From positions 1-63,962 of the forward strand of contig JAKBMG010000101.1 of assembly GCA_021831685.1 (NCBI GenBank): 63,962 nucleotides of DNA, written 5' to 3'. Shown piece after piece: positions 1 through 7,943 of this stretch. Source of the stretch: Bacteroidota bacterium. Lineage in GTDB: Bacteria; Bacteroidota; Ignavibacteria; Ignavibacteriales; Ignavibacteriaceae. The notes under the pieces are model-generated. The model made no database searches. It was given only the letters and a program-made list of their open reading frames with translations, and was not told the origin of the DNA. Positions within the stretch are counted from its first letter, which is position 1, and every line of letters begins with the position of its first letter. The position numbers and the translations under genes were made by a program.

Positions 1-367
1 TGAGATTTTTTCCTTTAATATTTACATTAGCCTTATTTATCAGTGCGCTTCGTATGCCGCCGTCAAACAAAGCATAATTAGCAGAAATCTGAAGTCCGTA
101 TTCTCCGCCGTTTGTTACAACTGGGTCATAACCGTTTTCAGGAGCGTAAATATAATGGCTTGTTCCATAAATTGAAGGAAATAAATTAGATCTTGCTTCT
201 TTAAGAGCATATTTGCTTTTTTCTATTTCCTGATTTGAAAGCGCAATATTTTGATTGTTCTTTAATGCTATTTCAATAGCCTTACTTAAAGATAAACTAT
301 CGCTTTGTGAGTAAGAACTTATTTGAAATAAGAAAATAAGTAGGCTTAATGAGATTAGTTTTTTCAT
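1..367 (-). CDS. TolC-family outer membrane efflux protein, N-terminal part
   Basis: The start codon lies at 365-367 and the gene runs off the left edge, so only about 122 codons are visible. The translation starts with a signal peptide (MKKLISLSLLIFLFQIS) and continues SLSLSKAIEIALKNNQNIALS, which matches the opening helix of TolC/OEP proteins, where the family begins with a LxxAxxxALxNN pattern. It is followed by an EARSNLFPSI segment typical of the second helix of these coiled-coil channels. The family forms outer-membrane exit ducts for RND or ABC exporters; the inner-membrane partners would be expected beyond the left edge. It lies about 90 bp downstream of the PepSY-like gene on the same strand. 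The family call is firm, the exported substrate unknown. Confidence 0.85.
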   Translation of the reverse strand, partial: MKKLISLSLLIFLFQISSYSQSDSLSLSKAIEIALKNNQNIALSNQEIEKSKYALKEARSNLFPSIYGTSHYIYAPENGYDPVVTNGGEYGLQISANYALFDGGIRSALINKANVNIKGKNL

Positions 368-457
368 TGAGATTTTACTTTTTATTGTCTGTAATTAAAA
401 AGCACCACATTCAAAATTAAAGCAATTAGGAATGTGGCGCAATCTATTTGGGTATTT

Positions 458-955
458 CTAATCGGCGCTGTCTGTTTCTTTACCGACTTTTTCCGTTTTT
501 AATAGTTTACCTGCGGCATTTAATTTAACTTCATGCTTGCCTGATTTGCTTTCAATTACAAGTTCATAATCAGATACCGAACCGTGTGTGACTTTTTCAG
601 CTTTCTCAACCTTTAATCCCTCGAATTTTGTTCCAAGTGTTTTCATGATACTCCCCGGAATCTGATCTGCAGAAATTGTTTCTTCAATTTCGGTAATTTT
701 CCCTGCGGAAGTAATTAATAAGTCGATGTGCTTGGTCTCTTCCATGCTTTCGATTTCATAATATTTTTTACCATGCTCGGTCTCAATGTTAGTACCCTTT
801 ACTTCTGCTTTTGGATAAGCTTTTTGAAATGTTGCCATTACATTTGCAGGAACATCTTTCTTATCAATTTTTTTTTCTTGTGCAAAAAGATTTATACCTG
901 AAACCAATATAATTCCAATAACTATAGTTAAACCAAGAACTTTTGTAGTTCTCAT
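458..955 (-). CDS. PepSY-like periplasmic protein
   Basis: A 165-residue exported protein. Residues 1-25 form a signal peptide ending at LFAQ. The rest contains two PepSY-like (DUF2874-type) beta-alpha-beta units: the first around residues 35-85 (VMATFQKAYPKAEVKGTNIE, then KKYYEIE), the second around 95-160, each followed by a DLLITSAGKI or EVKLNAAGKL strand pair. Such domains are small periplasmic modules often found next to two-component systems and efflux genes, where they are thought to bind or inhibit a partner. An OmpR/HK pair lies 5 kb upstream on the same strand and the TolC-like gene follows it. Domain call is good; partner and role are unknown. Confidence 0.8.
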   Translation of the reverse strand: MRTTKVLGLTIVIGIILVSGINLFAQEKKIDKKDVPANVMATFQKAYPKAEVKGTNIETEHGKKYYEIESMEETKHIDLLITSAGKITEIEETISADQIPGSIMKTLGTKFEGLKVEKAEKVTHGSVSDYELVIESKSGKHEVKLNAAGKLLKTEKVGKETDSAD

Positions 956-1094
956 AATAAAACCTCTTAAATTATTTTGTTAATTAATAGGTACAATCTA
1001 AAAATAGATTATGAAATGAAGATGAAAGATTGTTTTTCTAAGAAAAGATATTGAAAAGATTTTCCGCTTAAACAGAATATTGTTAGAAACAATG

Positions 1095-1742
1095 TTACAA
1101 ATGTATGAGCTTGTGAATTGAACTAATAAGAAAGTAAAAAGACAATAAAATAAGTACAATGCCTAATCCATAATTAACTTTCTTCATCATCTCATTTGAT
1201 ATTAACTTTTTCGTCCAATGCAAAATATTTGCGAGCGCGAATAAGTACGAAAAAAGGCCCAAACCTCCAGTAATAAGAAAAAGCAAAATAGTATTTGTGG
1301 TAAAGTTTGGAATCAATTCAAGGCCTCGTATAAATTTTTCTCCTATTAACCACCAGATAATCATCATTGGATTCGTTACTGCAAGCGAGAATCCGATAAC
1401 AAGAGATAATTTTTTATTTTTTAAGGTGGGGCTTTTTAATTCATTCATGTTAGCTTTTGCCCCATCTTTAAAAGTAAAAAATGCAAGCAGCCATAGTATT
1501 ATTGTTGCAACCAAGCCAAAAACTGCAACAACAATTTTTTCTTCTAAAAAGGGAGCAACGCCAAACATTGCTATAAAACCATACATTACGTCCGAGAAAA
1601 CGGAACCAAAAGCCACCATGTATGCCGCCCCGCGATGATTATTCAATGTACGTTTTGCTATTTCAATTTGAGTGGCACCGATTGGAATAGCCGACATGAA
1701 TCCCATAACATATGCTATAAATAAAAACCAAAATGTATTCAT
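1095..1742 (-). CDS. LysE-family translocator
   Basis: A 215-residue integral membrane protein with about six hydrophobic segments. The N-terminus (FIAYVMGFMSAIPIGATQIEI) carries the G-x-x-x-x-P-G/IP pattern of the LysE/RhtB exporter superfamily, and NPMMIIWWLIGE near residue 125 matches the family's second conserved NP segment (usually NPKA/NPFA in amino-acid exporters). LysE proteins export basic or neutral amino acids, or cations in related branches, across the inner membrane. The length is normal for the family (about 200-220). It stands between the glycosyltransferase and the PepSY-like gene on the same strand with gaps of 33 and 139 bp. Substrate cannot be inferred. Confidence 0.85.
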   Translation of the reverse strand: MNTFWFLFIAYVMGFMSAIPIGATQIEIAKRTLNNHRGAAYMVAFGSVFSDVMYGFIAMFGVAPFLEEKIVVAVFGLVATIILWLLAFFTFKDGAKANMNELKSPTLKNKKLSLVIGFSLAVTNPMMIIWWLIGEKFIRGLELIPNFTTNTILLFLITGGLGLFSYLFALANILHWTKKLISNEMMKKVNYGLGIVLILLSFYFLISSIHKLIHL

Positions 1743-1775
1743 ATATGATAAGTTTTTAGATTAAAATTGTTACGG

Positions 1776-3098
1776 CTATTTCACAAACGATGTGCTATTA
1801 CGTCTGCGGTATTTGCGAGCATTTCCCAAATGATTTGCCGATTCTGAAACTATTTCATCTATATCAAGTGATTCAAAACAGCGCACGGTTTTGCAGGTTT
1901 TAGCTAATTTGTTAATGCAAGTAATATTCCTACATGGGCTTGGGGCGATAAATGCTCTTGACGGCGCATCCTGGTTTGCAGCAAAGAAACCAGCAGTTTT
2001 TGAATCAAATCCGTATATATGAGATGGCGTTCCTCCGAAAATTGAAAATACTGCTGTCTTATTTATTAAACTAGTACCGTCGCTGCTTGAATATTTTCTT
2101 GCTGCAGCTAAGTGAAGCGGACCAGTATCGCCTGTAATGTATATATCTGAATAATCAATAAGCGCTGTATATGCGTCAAGTTTGAATCCGGCTGGCACGA
2201 TTGCAATTTTTTTTCTACTTTCTGCTGGCAAGGATAGCAAAAGCTTTTGTTCAATATCTTTTTCAACGTACCCGGAACCCAATAAAATTGTACAGTTAAA
2301 TCCAACAAACCTTTTCAATAAATCAAGCTGAAAATTGAAAGGTATTCTTGTATATTTTGCAGAGGTTTCGGGATTAAACATTATTACCGGAATTTCACCC
2401 GAAACATTATTACTTATTAAAAATTTGTTTGCCGTTTCTAAAGCTTCATCTGAAAGGTAAATGCTTGGTCCTTCAAAGTTGTCGTTAAATCCGGAGGGTA
2501 AATAATTCCGAAATAAATCACTTATAAGGTGGTATGCACGGTAAGAAATATTATTGATGGTTTTTGCAAATTTCTCATTCCTTACTAATTGGGCAGTTAT
2601 TAAAGAATAATTAATCACGCTAATTTTACCATATATTTTAGCATCTATCATCGGACTGTAATTAACAGCAAGGTCATATTTTTTGTTTTTTATAAGTAGT
2701 GATAATTCTAATAAATCCTCTTCGGTTGGGAAAGGAGCACCTATGAATATTGGAAATAAATTTGAAATATCAGGATTGCCGTTAAAAAAATCCTTCGTGG
2801 ATTTTTTAATTACATAATCTATTTCTGCTTGTGGAAAAATTTTCCTTAGAGCGGTTACGCCGCTCGAACAAATAATTGCGTCGCCAATATTCAAGTCGGA
2901 TACCACAAGAATGCGGTTGATTTTTTTTGTCCTTTTGATTCTCCAAGCTGCTTGATTGGTAAGGGAAAATAAAAGCGCTTTGTTACCAAGTAAGTTTTTA
3001 AAGATAATATCAAGCATTTTAGCGCCTGATGACGGGAAAAAATCGGTCACAATACTGGTTAAATGAAAGAAATTTTTGTATTGTATCTTTTTATTCAT
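1776..3098 (-). CDS. Glycosyltransferase family 9 (heptosyltransferase-like)
   Basis: A 440-residue cytoplasmic or peripheral membrane protein with the two-domain GT-B layout of ADP-heptose:LPS heptosyltransferases. The N-terminal domain has VSDLNIGDAIICSSGVTALR near residues 66-86, the family's acceptor-side glycine loop followed by a helix leading into PQAEIDYV. The C-terminal domain has ITGDTGPLHLAAA near residues 320-333, the nucleotide-sugar signature (family consensus DTGPxHLA), and later FGGTPSHIYGF. A cysteine-rich tail (SPCRNITCINKLAKTCKTVRC) is also common in GT9 enzymes. It probably adds a sugar to lipopolysaccharide or another surface glycan. The gene follows the outer-membrane receptor by 27 bp and may share its transcript. 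Confidence 0.88.
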   Translation of the reverse strand: MNKKIQYKNFFHLTSIVTDFFPSSGAKMLDIIFKNLLGNKALLFSLTNQAAWRIKRTKKINRILVVSDLNIGDAIICSSGVTALRKIFPQAEIDYVIKKSTKDFFNGNPDISNLFPIFIGAPFPTEEDLLELSLLIKNKKYDLAVNYSPMIDAKIYGKISVINYSLITAQLVRNEKFAKTINNISYRAYHLISDLFRNYLPSGFNDNFEGPSIYLSDEALETANKFLISNNVSGEIPVIMFNPETSAKYTRIPFNFQLDLLKRFVGFNCTILLGSGYVEKDIEQKLLLSLPAESRKKIAIVPAGFKLDAYTALIDYSDIYITGDTGPLHLAAARKYSSSDGTSLINKTAVFSIFGGTPSHIYGFDSKTAGFFAANQDAPSRAFIAPSPCRNITCINKLAKTCKTVRCFESLDIDEIVSESANHLGNARKYRRRNSTSFVK

Positions 3099-3125
3099 GA
3101 AAAATTAATCTTTGTCTTATTACTA

Positions 3126-5546
3126 TTAGTCGGGACTATTTCCGTTGTCTTGCTGATCTTGGTTTACCTGCTTTTTATCCTTATAATTATTAAAAGTATA
3201 TCTGATATTAAGCATCACCGTCGGAGACTGTCTTGTAAAATAATTATAATTATAAAAGTCCATACCTTGTGATGTAAACTCACGTTTTCCGGTGCGGAAT
3301 AAATCTCCAATTTGTAATGTCAAAGATAACTTTTTTTCAAACAAATTATGCTTTACGGCCAGGTCGGTCGTAAAAAAACCTCCCCAGGTGCCTTGTGCTG
3401 AAACAGATGGGCTGAAATATCTTGTGTTTATTTGTAGGTCTGTCTCCGCAGCTAATTTAAAAACATTATTATTCTTTATGCTCCAGTTAACGCTTTCCCT
3501 TGAAAAAGATTCGCTGCTTATTACTCCCGTAATTCTGTAATCATATATGTCTCCCATTAAATTAAATTCCCATAGTTTAATTGGATTAAATAGAATCATA
3601 AATTCGCCCCCCGGGGAATAATCAGATCCAAGGTTTGCAATTGAGTTTAGCGTTACATTTTCTGCGTAAACTGAATTTATATGTTCAATTCTATCGTGAG
3701 TAAATCGATAATAAAAATCATTAGAAATAGATACACTACCAAGGAATGTTTGATATCCTAATTCATATGAGTCAATTAATTCAGGCCTAAGATTTGGATT
3801 ACCTATTCGAACATTATTAGCATTAAACCATGTATAAAAGGGTTCAAGGTCGCCCCCGTCAGGACGTTCAATTCGTCTTGTATAGCTTGCCATAAGCTGC
3901 GTGCCGCCGGCTAAATTTAATGAGGTATGTAACGAAGGAAAAAAATCCCAACGGCTTAACGAGAATTTCTGGTTCGTTTCTGCTAATTTAACTAGTTGAT
4001 AAGTATATTCGGTGCGCACTCCTACTTGAGCGGCAAGGCTATCCCATTGATCTACATACATTGAATAAGCTGCAAACCTCGTGCGGTTGAAATAATTTGT
4101 GTTGCTGAAATGAGGTTGAAATTCATATACATTATTAGTTGAATCATAATTATATAGCGCGTTTATATCTTGTTTTAGTCTGCTAAAATATTCAGCTCCT
4201 GCAGAAAACTTCTCAAGTTTAGTAATTGGTAAAGTATAATCAAGTTTACCCCTTATCTCGCTTTGAGGCCCTAGTTCTGTTGTCTCTGTTCCGTTAAATT
4301 GAATGTTATTTTGAGTTGATGATGTCAACGCAGCTTCATTTGAATTATTATGATGGAAGAATACCTCTGCGGTTATCTCGTGTCCATTAGTCCCAAACTT
4401 ATGAAGATAATTCGTGTTCACGGCATAGTACGTGCCATAGTGGTTGCCGGTTGTATTACTTAAATAATATATTTGTTGAGGGGCGGTATTTGACCATTGA
4501 TCATAATTTAGAATTGAATTTCTATGGAATTGTCCTGATCCATACCTGCCGCTAATTGATAGATTGTCAAAATCGCTTAAATCAAAATCTATTCCGCCTC
4601 TGATTCCTGAATAAATTCTCTGCCAAAGCATATTTCCAGTTGAATTAAGATATGAAGTACTATCTCCAATTATAAATTGCTTTTCTTGCAGGTTTGTGCC
4701 AGGGAAAGAGCGCCGGTTAAAATACGCACCGAAATCATAGCTTATTGAAGGTGTTTTATATTGAAATAGAAAATCGCTTCCGTATTTATCATATAACCCT
4801 CCCATTATATTTACAATGCCGCTTAAACCAAGGTCACTATTTTTTTTAAGTACAATATTAATGATTCCTGCTGTGCCGCTTGCATCATATTTTGCAGAAG
4901 GATTTGTAATGAGTTCAATGTTTTGAATTGAACTCGCTGGTATCTGCTGCAATGCGTCCTGTGCACTCATTACGGAAGGGCGACCATTAATCAGAACAGT
5001 AAAGTTTGTGCTTCCTCTAAGACTAACATTTCCATCTATATCAACACTTACCGAAGGAACATTTTGCAGAACATCAGCTGCTGTGCCTGAAATTGCTGTT
5101 TGCATCTGACTTACATCAATAACTTTTTTATCGAGCTGATATGAAATCGGAGACCTTTTTCCTTCTACTACGACATTCTGTAAAGTTATTGCAGTCGTTT
5201 CTAAATAAATGTTTCCTAAATCCAAATTAAGATTTAATTCTGAAATAGAAATTTTATCGATCTTTTTTCTTGCATAACCAATAAACTGAACGTACAAATA
5301 ATATTTGTCCGGCTTAATTCCTTTTAAGATGAATCTTCCTTCTTTATTAGTTACCGCACCGGTAATTTGCACGCTGTCTTTTTGTGTAAAAAGAATAACA
5401 TTTGCAAACTCAACTGTCTTTTTTGTTGTTTCGTCAAAAACCTTGCCTGAGATCGTACCGCCACCCTTTATATCCAGTCTTTGTTGACTAAATAATTGAT
5501 TTGATAAAATGAATGAAATAATTAAAGTAATACCAATTCTAAACAT
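3126..5546 (-). CDS. Outer-membrane beta-barrel receptor, TonB-dependent-receptor-like
   Basis: An 806-residue outer-membrane protein. It has a signal peptide (residues 1-20), a carboxypeptidase-regulatory-like Ig domain at about 27-120 (GTISGKVFDETTKKTVEFAN, then GRFILKGIKPDKYYLYVQFI), a plug domain at about 125-235 (VLQNVPSVSVDIDGNVSLRG, IELITNPSAKYDASGTAGII) and a long barrel rich in alternating aromatic strands. This is the architecture of the OMP_b-brl_3 barrels common in Bacteroidota, related to SusC receptors but without a SusD partner here. The plug sequence is well conserved. The gene lies 225 bp downstream of the histidine kinase on the same strand, so it could be a target or member of that two-component locus. 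The ligand is unknown. Confidence 0.88.
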   Translation of the reverse strand: MFRIGITLIISFILSNQLFSQQRLDIKGGGTISGKVFDETTKKTVEFANVILFTQKDSVQITGAVTNKEGRFILKGIKPDKYYLYVQFIGYARKKIDKISISELNLNLDLGNIYLETTAITLQNVVVEGKRSPISYQLDKKVIDVSQMQTAISGTAADVLQNVPSVSVDIDGNVSLRGSTNFTVLINGRPSVMSAQDALQQIPASSIQNIELITNPSAKYDASGTAGIINIVLKKNSDLGLSGIVNIMGGLYDKYGSDFLFQYKTPSISYDFGAYFNRRSFPGTNLQEKQFIIGDSTSYLNSTGNMLWQRIYSGIRGGIDFDLSDFDNLSISGRYGSGQFHRNSILNYDQWSNTAPQQIYYLSNTTGNHYGTYYAVNTNYLHKFGTNGHEITAEVFFHHNNSNEAALTSSTQNNIQFNGTETTELGPQSEIRGKLDYTLPITKLEKFSAGAEYFSRLKQDINALYNYDSTNNVYEFQPHFSNTNYFNRTRFAAYSMYVDQWDSLAAQVGVRTEYTYQLVKLAETNQKFSLSRWDFFPSLHTSLNLAGGTQLMASYTRRIERPDGGDLEPFYTWFNANNVRIGNPNLRPELIDSYELGYQTFLGSVSISNDFYYRFTHDRIEHINSVYAENVTLNSIANLGSDYSPGGEFMILFNPIKLWEFNLMGDIYDYRITGVISSESFSRESVNWSIKNNNVFKLAAETDLQINTRYFSPSVSAQGTWGGFFTTDLAVKHNLFEKKLSLTLQIGDLFRTGKREFTSQGMDFYNYNYFTRQSPTVMLNIRYTFNNYKDKKQVNQDQQDNGNSPD

Positions 5547-5771
5547 TGATTCTCCGTATAAATAGGATGAATTAAATTTTTACATAGAAAGTCTAAGCGC
5601 GATACTTTTCTGCAAATTTTATCTGCGCATTAAAGTGCATAATTAAATCAGCACAAAAATTATAATTTAGTCATTATAGATGAAAATAAGATGAAAAATG
5701 GAATTCAAATAACATGATAGCAAAATTAATTTTCACCCTCAGAAATGAACATAATCTTGACCCCAAACTTC

Positions 5772-7154
5772 CTAAAAAATATTCACTGGGAGTATAACGC
5801 TGAACACAGTATTTGCTCCCACTTCGCTTGACACGGTAATTTCTCCTTTATGCATATCGACAATCTCTTTAGTAATTGCAAGCCCTAATCCGTTACCGCT
5901 AATTTCTGCGCGGGTTTCATTAGATCGGTAAAATCTTTTAAAAATATAAGGCAATTCATGCACCGGTATTCCGGAACCGTTGTCTTCAAAGATAATCTTA
6001 ATCCTTTTACTATCGATGATTTCGAGCTTAACCGAAACAGACGAACCGGAATTTGAAAACTTAATTGCATTATCTATTAAGTTAACAAAAACACTTTTCA
6101 ATTTTTCCTTATCTGCCTTAATTTCAACAGAATCACTGATTTGCAAATTTAACTGCACGTTTTTCTTGATTGCCTGGCTGTTCAATAATTGAATACAATC
6201 GGTTAGTAATTCATCTAATCTCACTAAAGTCAAATTCAATTTGATTTGTGATGAATCCAATTTTGACAATGTTAAAAGTGAACTTGTCAGTTTAGTTAAT
6301 CCATCAATTTCGTTAAGTGAGCTTTTGATGCTTTCCTTTGCTTCAGCATCAGTTAATTTTCTTTCTAAGATCTCAAGTTCTGTTTGTATTACAGTTAAAG
6401 GTGTTCTTATTTCATGGGAAGCATCGGCGACAAATCTTTTCTGACTTTTAAAGGCATCGTCCAATCTTTCGACCATTTCATTTAAAGTTTCCCCGAGCGC
6501 TCTAACTTCATCTTTAGCTTTAGGAAGCTTAAGCCTCTGGTCTAAATTATTACCGGTAATTTTTTTTGCCGTTTCAGACATTTGAGTAATCGGCTTAAAA
6601 GCAGCTTTTGAAATGAAGTAAGCCATTATTCCTGTTAAAATCAGTCCTAAAGGAATAATTATAATGAAAATATAGAAAAGCCTGTCAAGATCCTCGTAGG
6701 CATCTTTCATTGACGCTGCTGTTTCAAGCACGTAAAGGGAATCTTGTTCGGTTTCAAATGGTATCCATAAAATTTTAAAGCTTTCTTTTGGGGTGTGAAA
6801 CTTTGAGTAGTGAAAAACTTGCTTTTCAGTTTGGTTGAAATTTATTTCCGGAAATTGTGAAAGTATCGAATCGCTTAATATCTTTTTATGTGAATAATTG
6901 AAAAGTTGAAATCTTACGCCGCTTAGGCCTTTAGCGCGGACTGATCGAAGTTCTTTTAAATCTAATTCCCTGTCTTTGCTAAGTTCCTCGGCAATTTCTG
7001 TTTGCAGTGCGACGCTATAGCTTTTGAGGTTAGCCTCAAGCTTTTGAAACTCTGCGTGCTTTGTGCTTTGAAAAATAATGAATGAAAATCCGCTCAACAT
7101 TACTCCGAACACTAAAGTATAAGCAAAAATTATTTTTGATTTAATTGAAAACAT
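5772..7154 (-). CDS. HAMP-domain sensor histidine kinase
   Basis: A 460-residue inner-membrane sensor kinase. Transmembrane helices at about residues 8-28 and 160-182 bracket a periplasmic sensor of roughly 130 residues. A HAMP domain follows (about 180-235). The dimerisation domain carries the phospho-accepting H247 in ADASHEIRTPLTV, and the ATPase domain shows the N box (FVNLIDNAIKFS), G1 box (FEDNGSGIP), F box (YIFKRFYRS) and G2 box (GNGLGLAIT). The length and order are those of CusS/ArlS-like OmpR-coupled kinases. Its start codon immediately follows the stop of the response-regulator gene with no gap, so the two are surely co-transcribed and translationally coupled. The signal is not deducible; the neighbouring PepSY, TolC and LysE genes suggest envelope or export control. 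Confidence 0.95.
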   Translation of the reverse strand: MFSIKSKIIFAYTLVFGVMLSGFSFIIFQSTKHAEFQKLEANLKSYSVALQTEIAEELSKDRELDLKELRSVRAKGLSGVRFQLFNYSHKKILSDSILSQFPEINFNQTEKQVFHYSKFHTPKESFKILWIPFETEQDSLYVLETAASMKDAYEDLDRLFYIFIIIIPLGLILTGIMAYFISKAAFKPITQMSETAKKITGNNLDQRLKLPKAKDEVRALGETLNEMVERLDDAFKSQKRFVADASHEIRTPLTVIQTELEILERKLTDAEAKESIKSSLNEIDGLTKLTSSLLTLSKLDSSQIKLNLTLVRLDELLTDCIQLLNSQAIKKNVQLNLQISDSVEIKADKEKLKSVFVNLIDNAIKFSNSGSSVSVKLEIIDSKRIKIIFEDNGSGIPVHELPYIFKRFYRSNETRAEISGNGLGLAITKEIVDMHKGEITVSSEVGANTVFSVILPVNIF

Positions 7155-7832
7155 TTATTCTTCTCTGTCTGCAAAAATATAACCGGAGCCTCTTACAGTG
7201 TGAATTAGAGGCTTATTAAATTCCTTATCTATCTTTTGCCTAAGAAATTTTACGAAAGCTTCGATAACATTACTGCGGGGATCAAAGTTCATGTCCCACA
7301 ATCGCTCGGAAATTAATTCACGAGATAAAATTTTATTCGGATTCATCATGAAAAGTTCAAGCAGCGCAAATTCTTTTGTTGAAAGCTGGATTTCCTTTCC
7401 TTCACGGTGAGCGGTATGAGTGTTCAAATCTAGTTTCACTCCGTAATACTCAAGCATGGAAGAGCGGGCTTCGCTTTTTCTTCTGGTAAGAGCGCGCATT
7501 CTTGCAAGTAATTCGCCGAAGTGAAACGGTTTTGCAAGATAATCATCCGCGCCTTCATCCAATCCTTTTATTTTATCCGAAACATCGTCAAGCGCCGTAA
7601 GCATTAAAACCGGGGTTAGAATATTATTGTGGCGCAAGTTAGCGCATGTTTGCCATCCATCCTGTCTGGGAAGCATAATATCGAGAATTATTATATCATA
7701 ATCATTTATTGTTGCAAGTTCTTCACCCGTAACACCATCTGCAGCGGTGTCAACCGCATAAGATTCAGCTCTCAAACCTTTGGTAAGTGCGGCAGAAATC
7801 TTTCTATCATCTTCAATTAAAAGTACACGCAT
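7155..7832 (-). CDS. OmpR-family response regulator
   Basis: A 225-residue two-domain DNA-binding response regulator. The receiver domain (1-120) has the acidic pair ED at 7-8, the phospho-acceptor D51 in IIILDIMLPRQDG, the switch threonine in LMLTALDD and the K in YLAKPF. A winged-helix output domain spans about 130-223 (STKEFALLELFMMNPNKILS, then ISERLW and VRGSGYIF). It would bind DNA as a dimer when phosphorylated by the kinase encoded directly downstream. This gene is first in the pair; targets are likely nearby genes such as the receptor at 3126-5546, which is inference from position. Confidence 0.96.
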   Translation of the reverse strand: MRVLLIEDDRKISAALTKGLRAESYAVDTAADGVTGEELATINDYDIIILDIMLPRQDGWQTCANLRHNNILTPVLMLTALDDVSDKIKGLDEGADDYLAKPFHFGELLARMRALTRRKSEARSSMLEYYGVKLDLNTHTAHREGKEIQLSTKEFALLELFMMNPNKILSRELISERLWDMNFDPRSNVIEAFVKFLRQKIDKEFNKPLIHTVRGSGYIFADREE

Positions 7833-7943
7833 ACACTATCTCTTTTTTACAAATATAAAGAGTTAATATGAAAATTAAATGAAAATTCATTTCGGTTAAA
7901 TCATCAATTAGGAATGTGCTCTATCCGTTTAACAATTTTAGTG

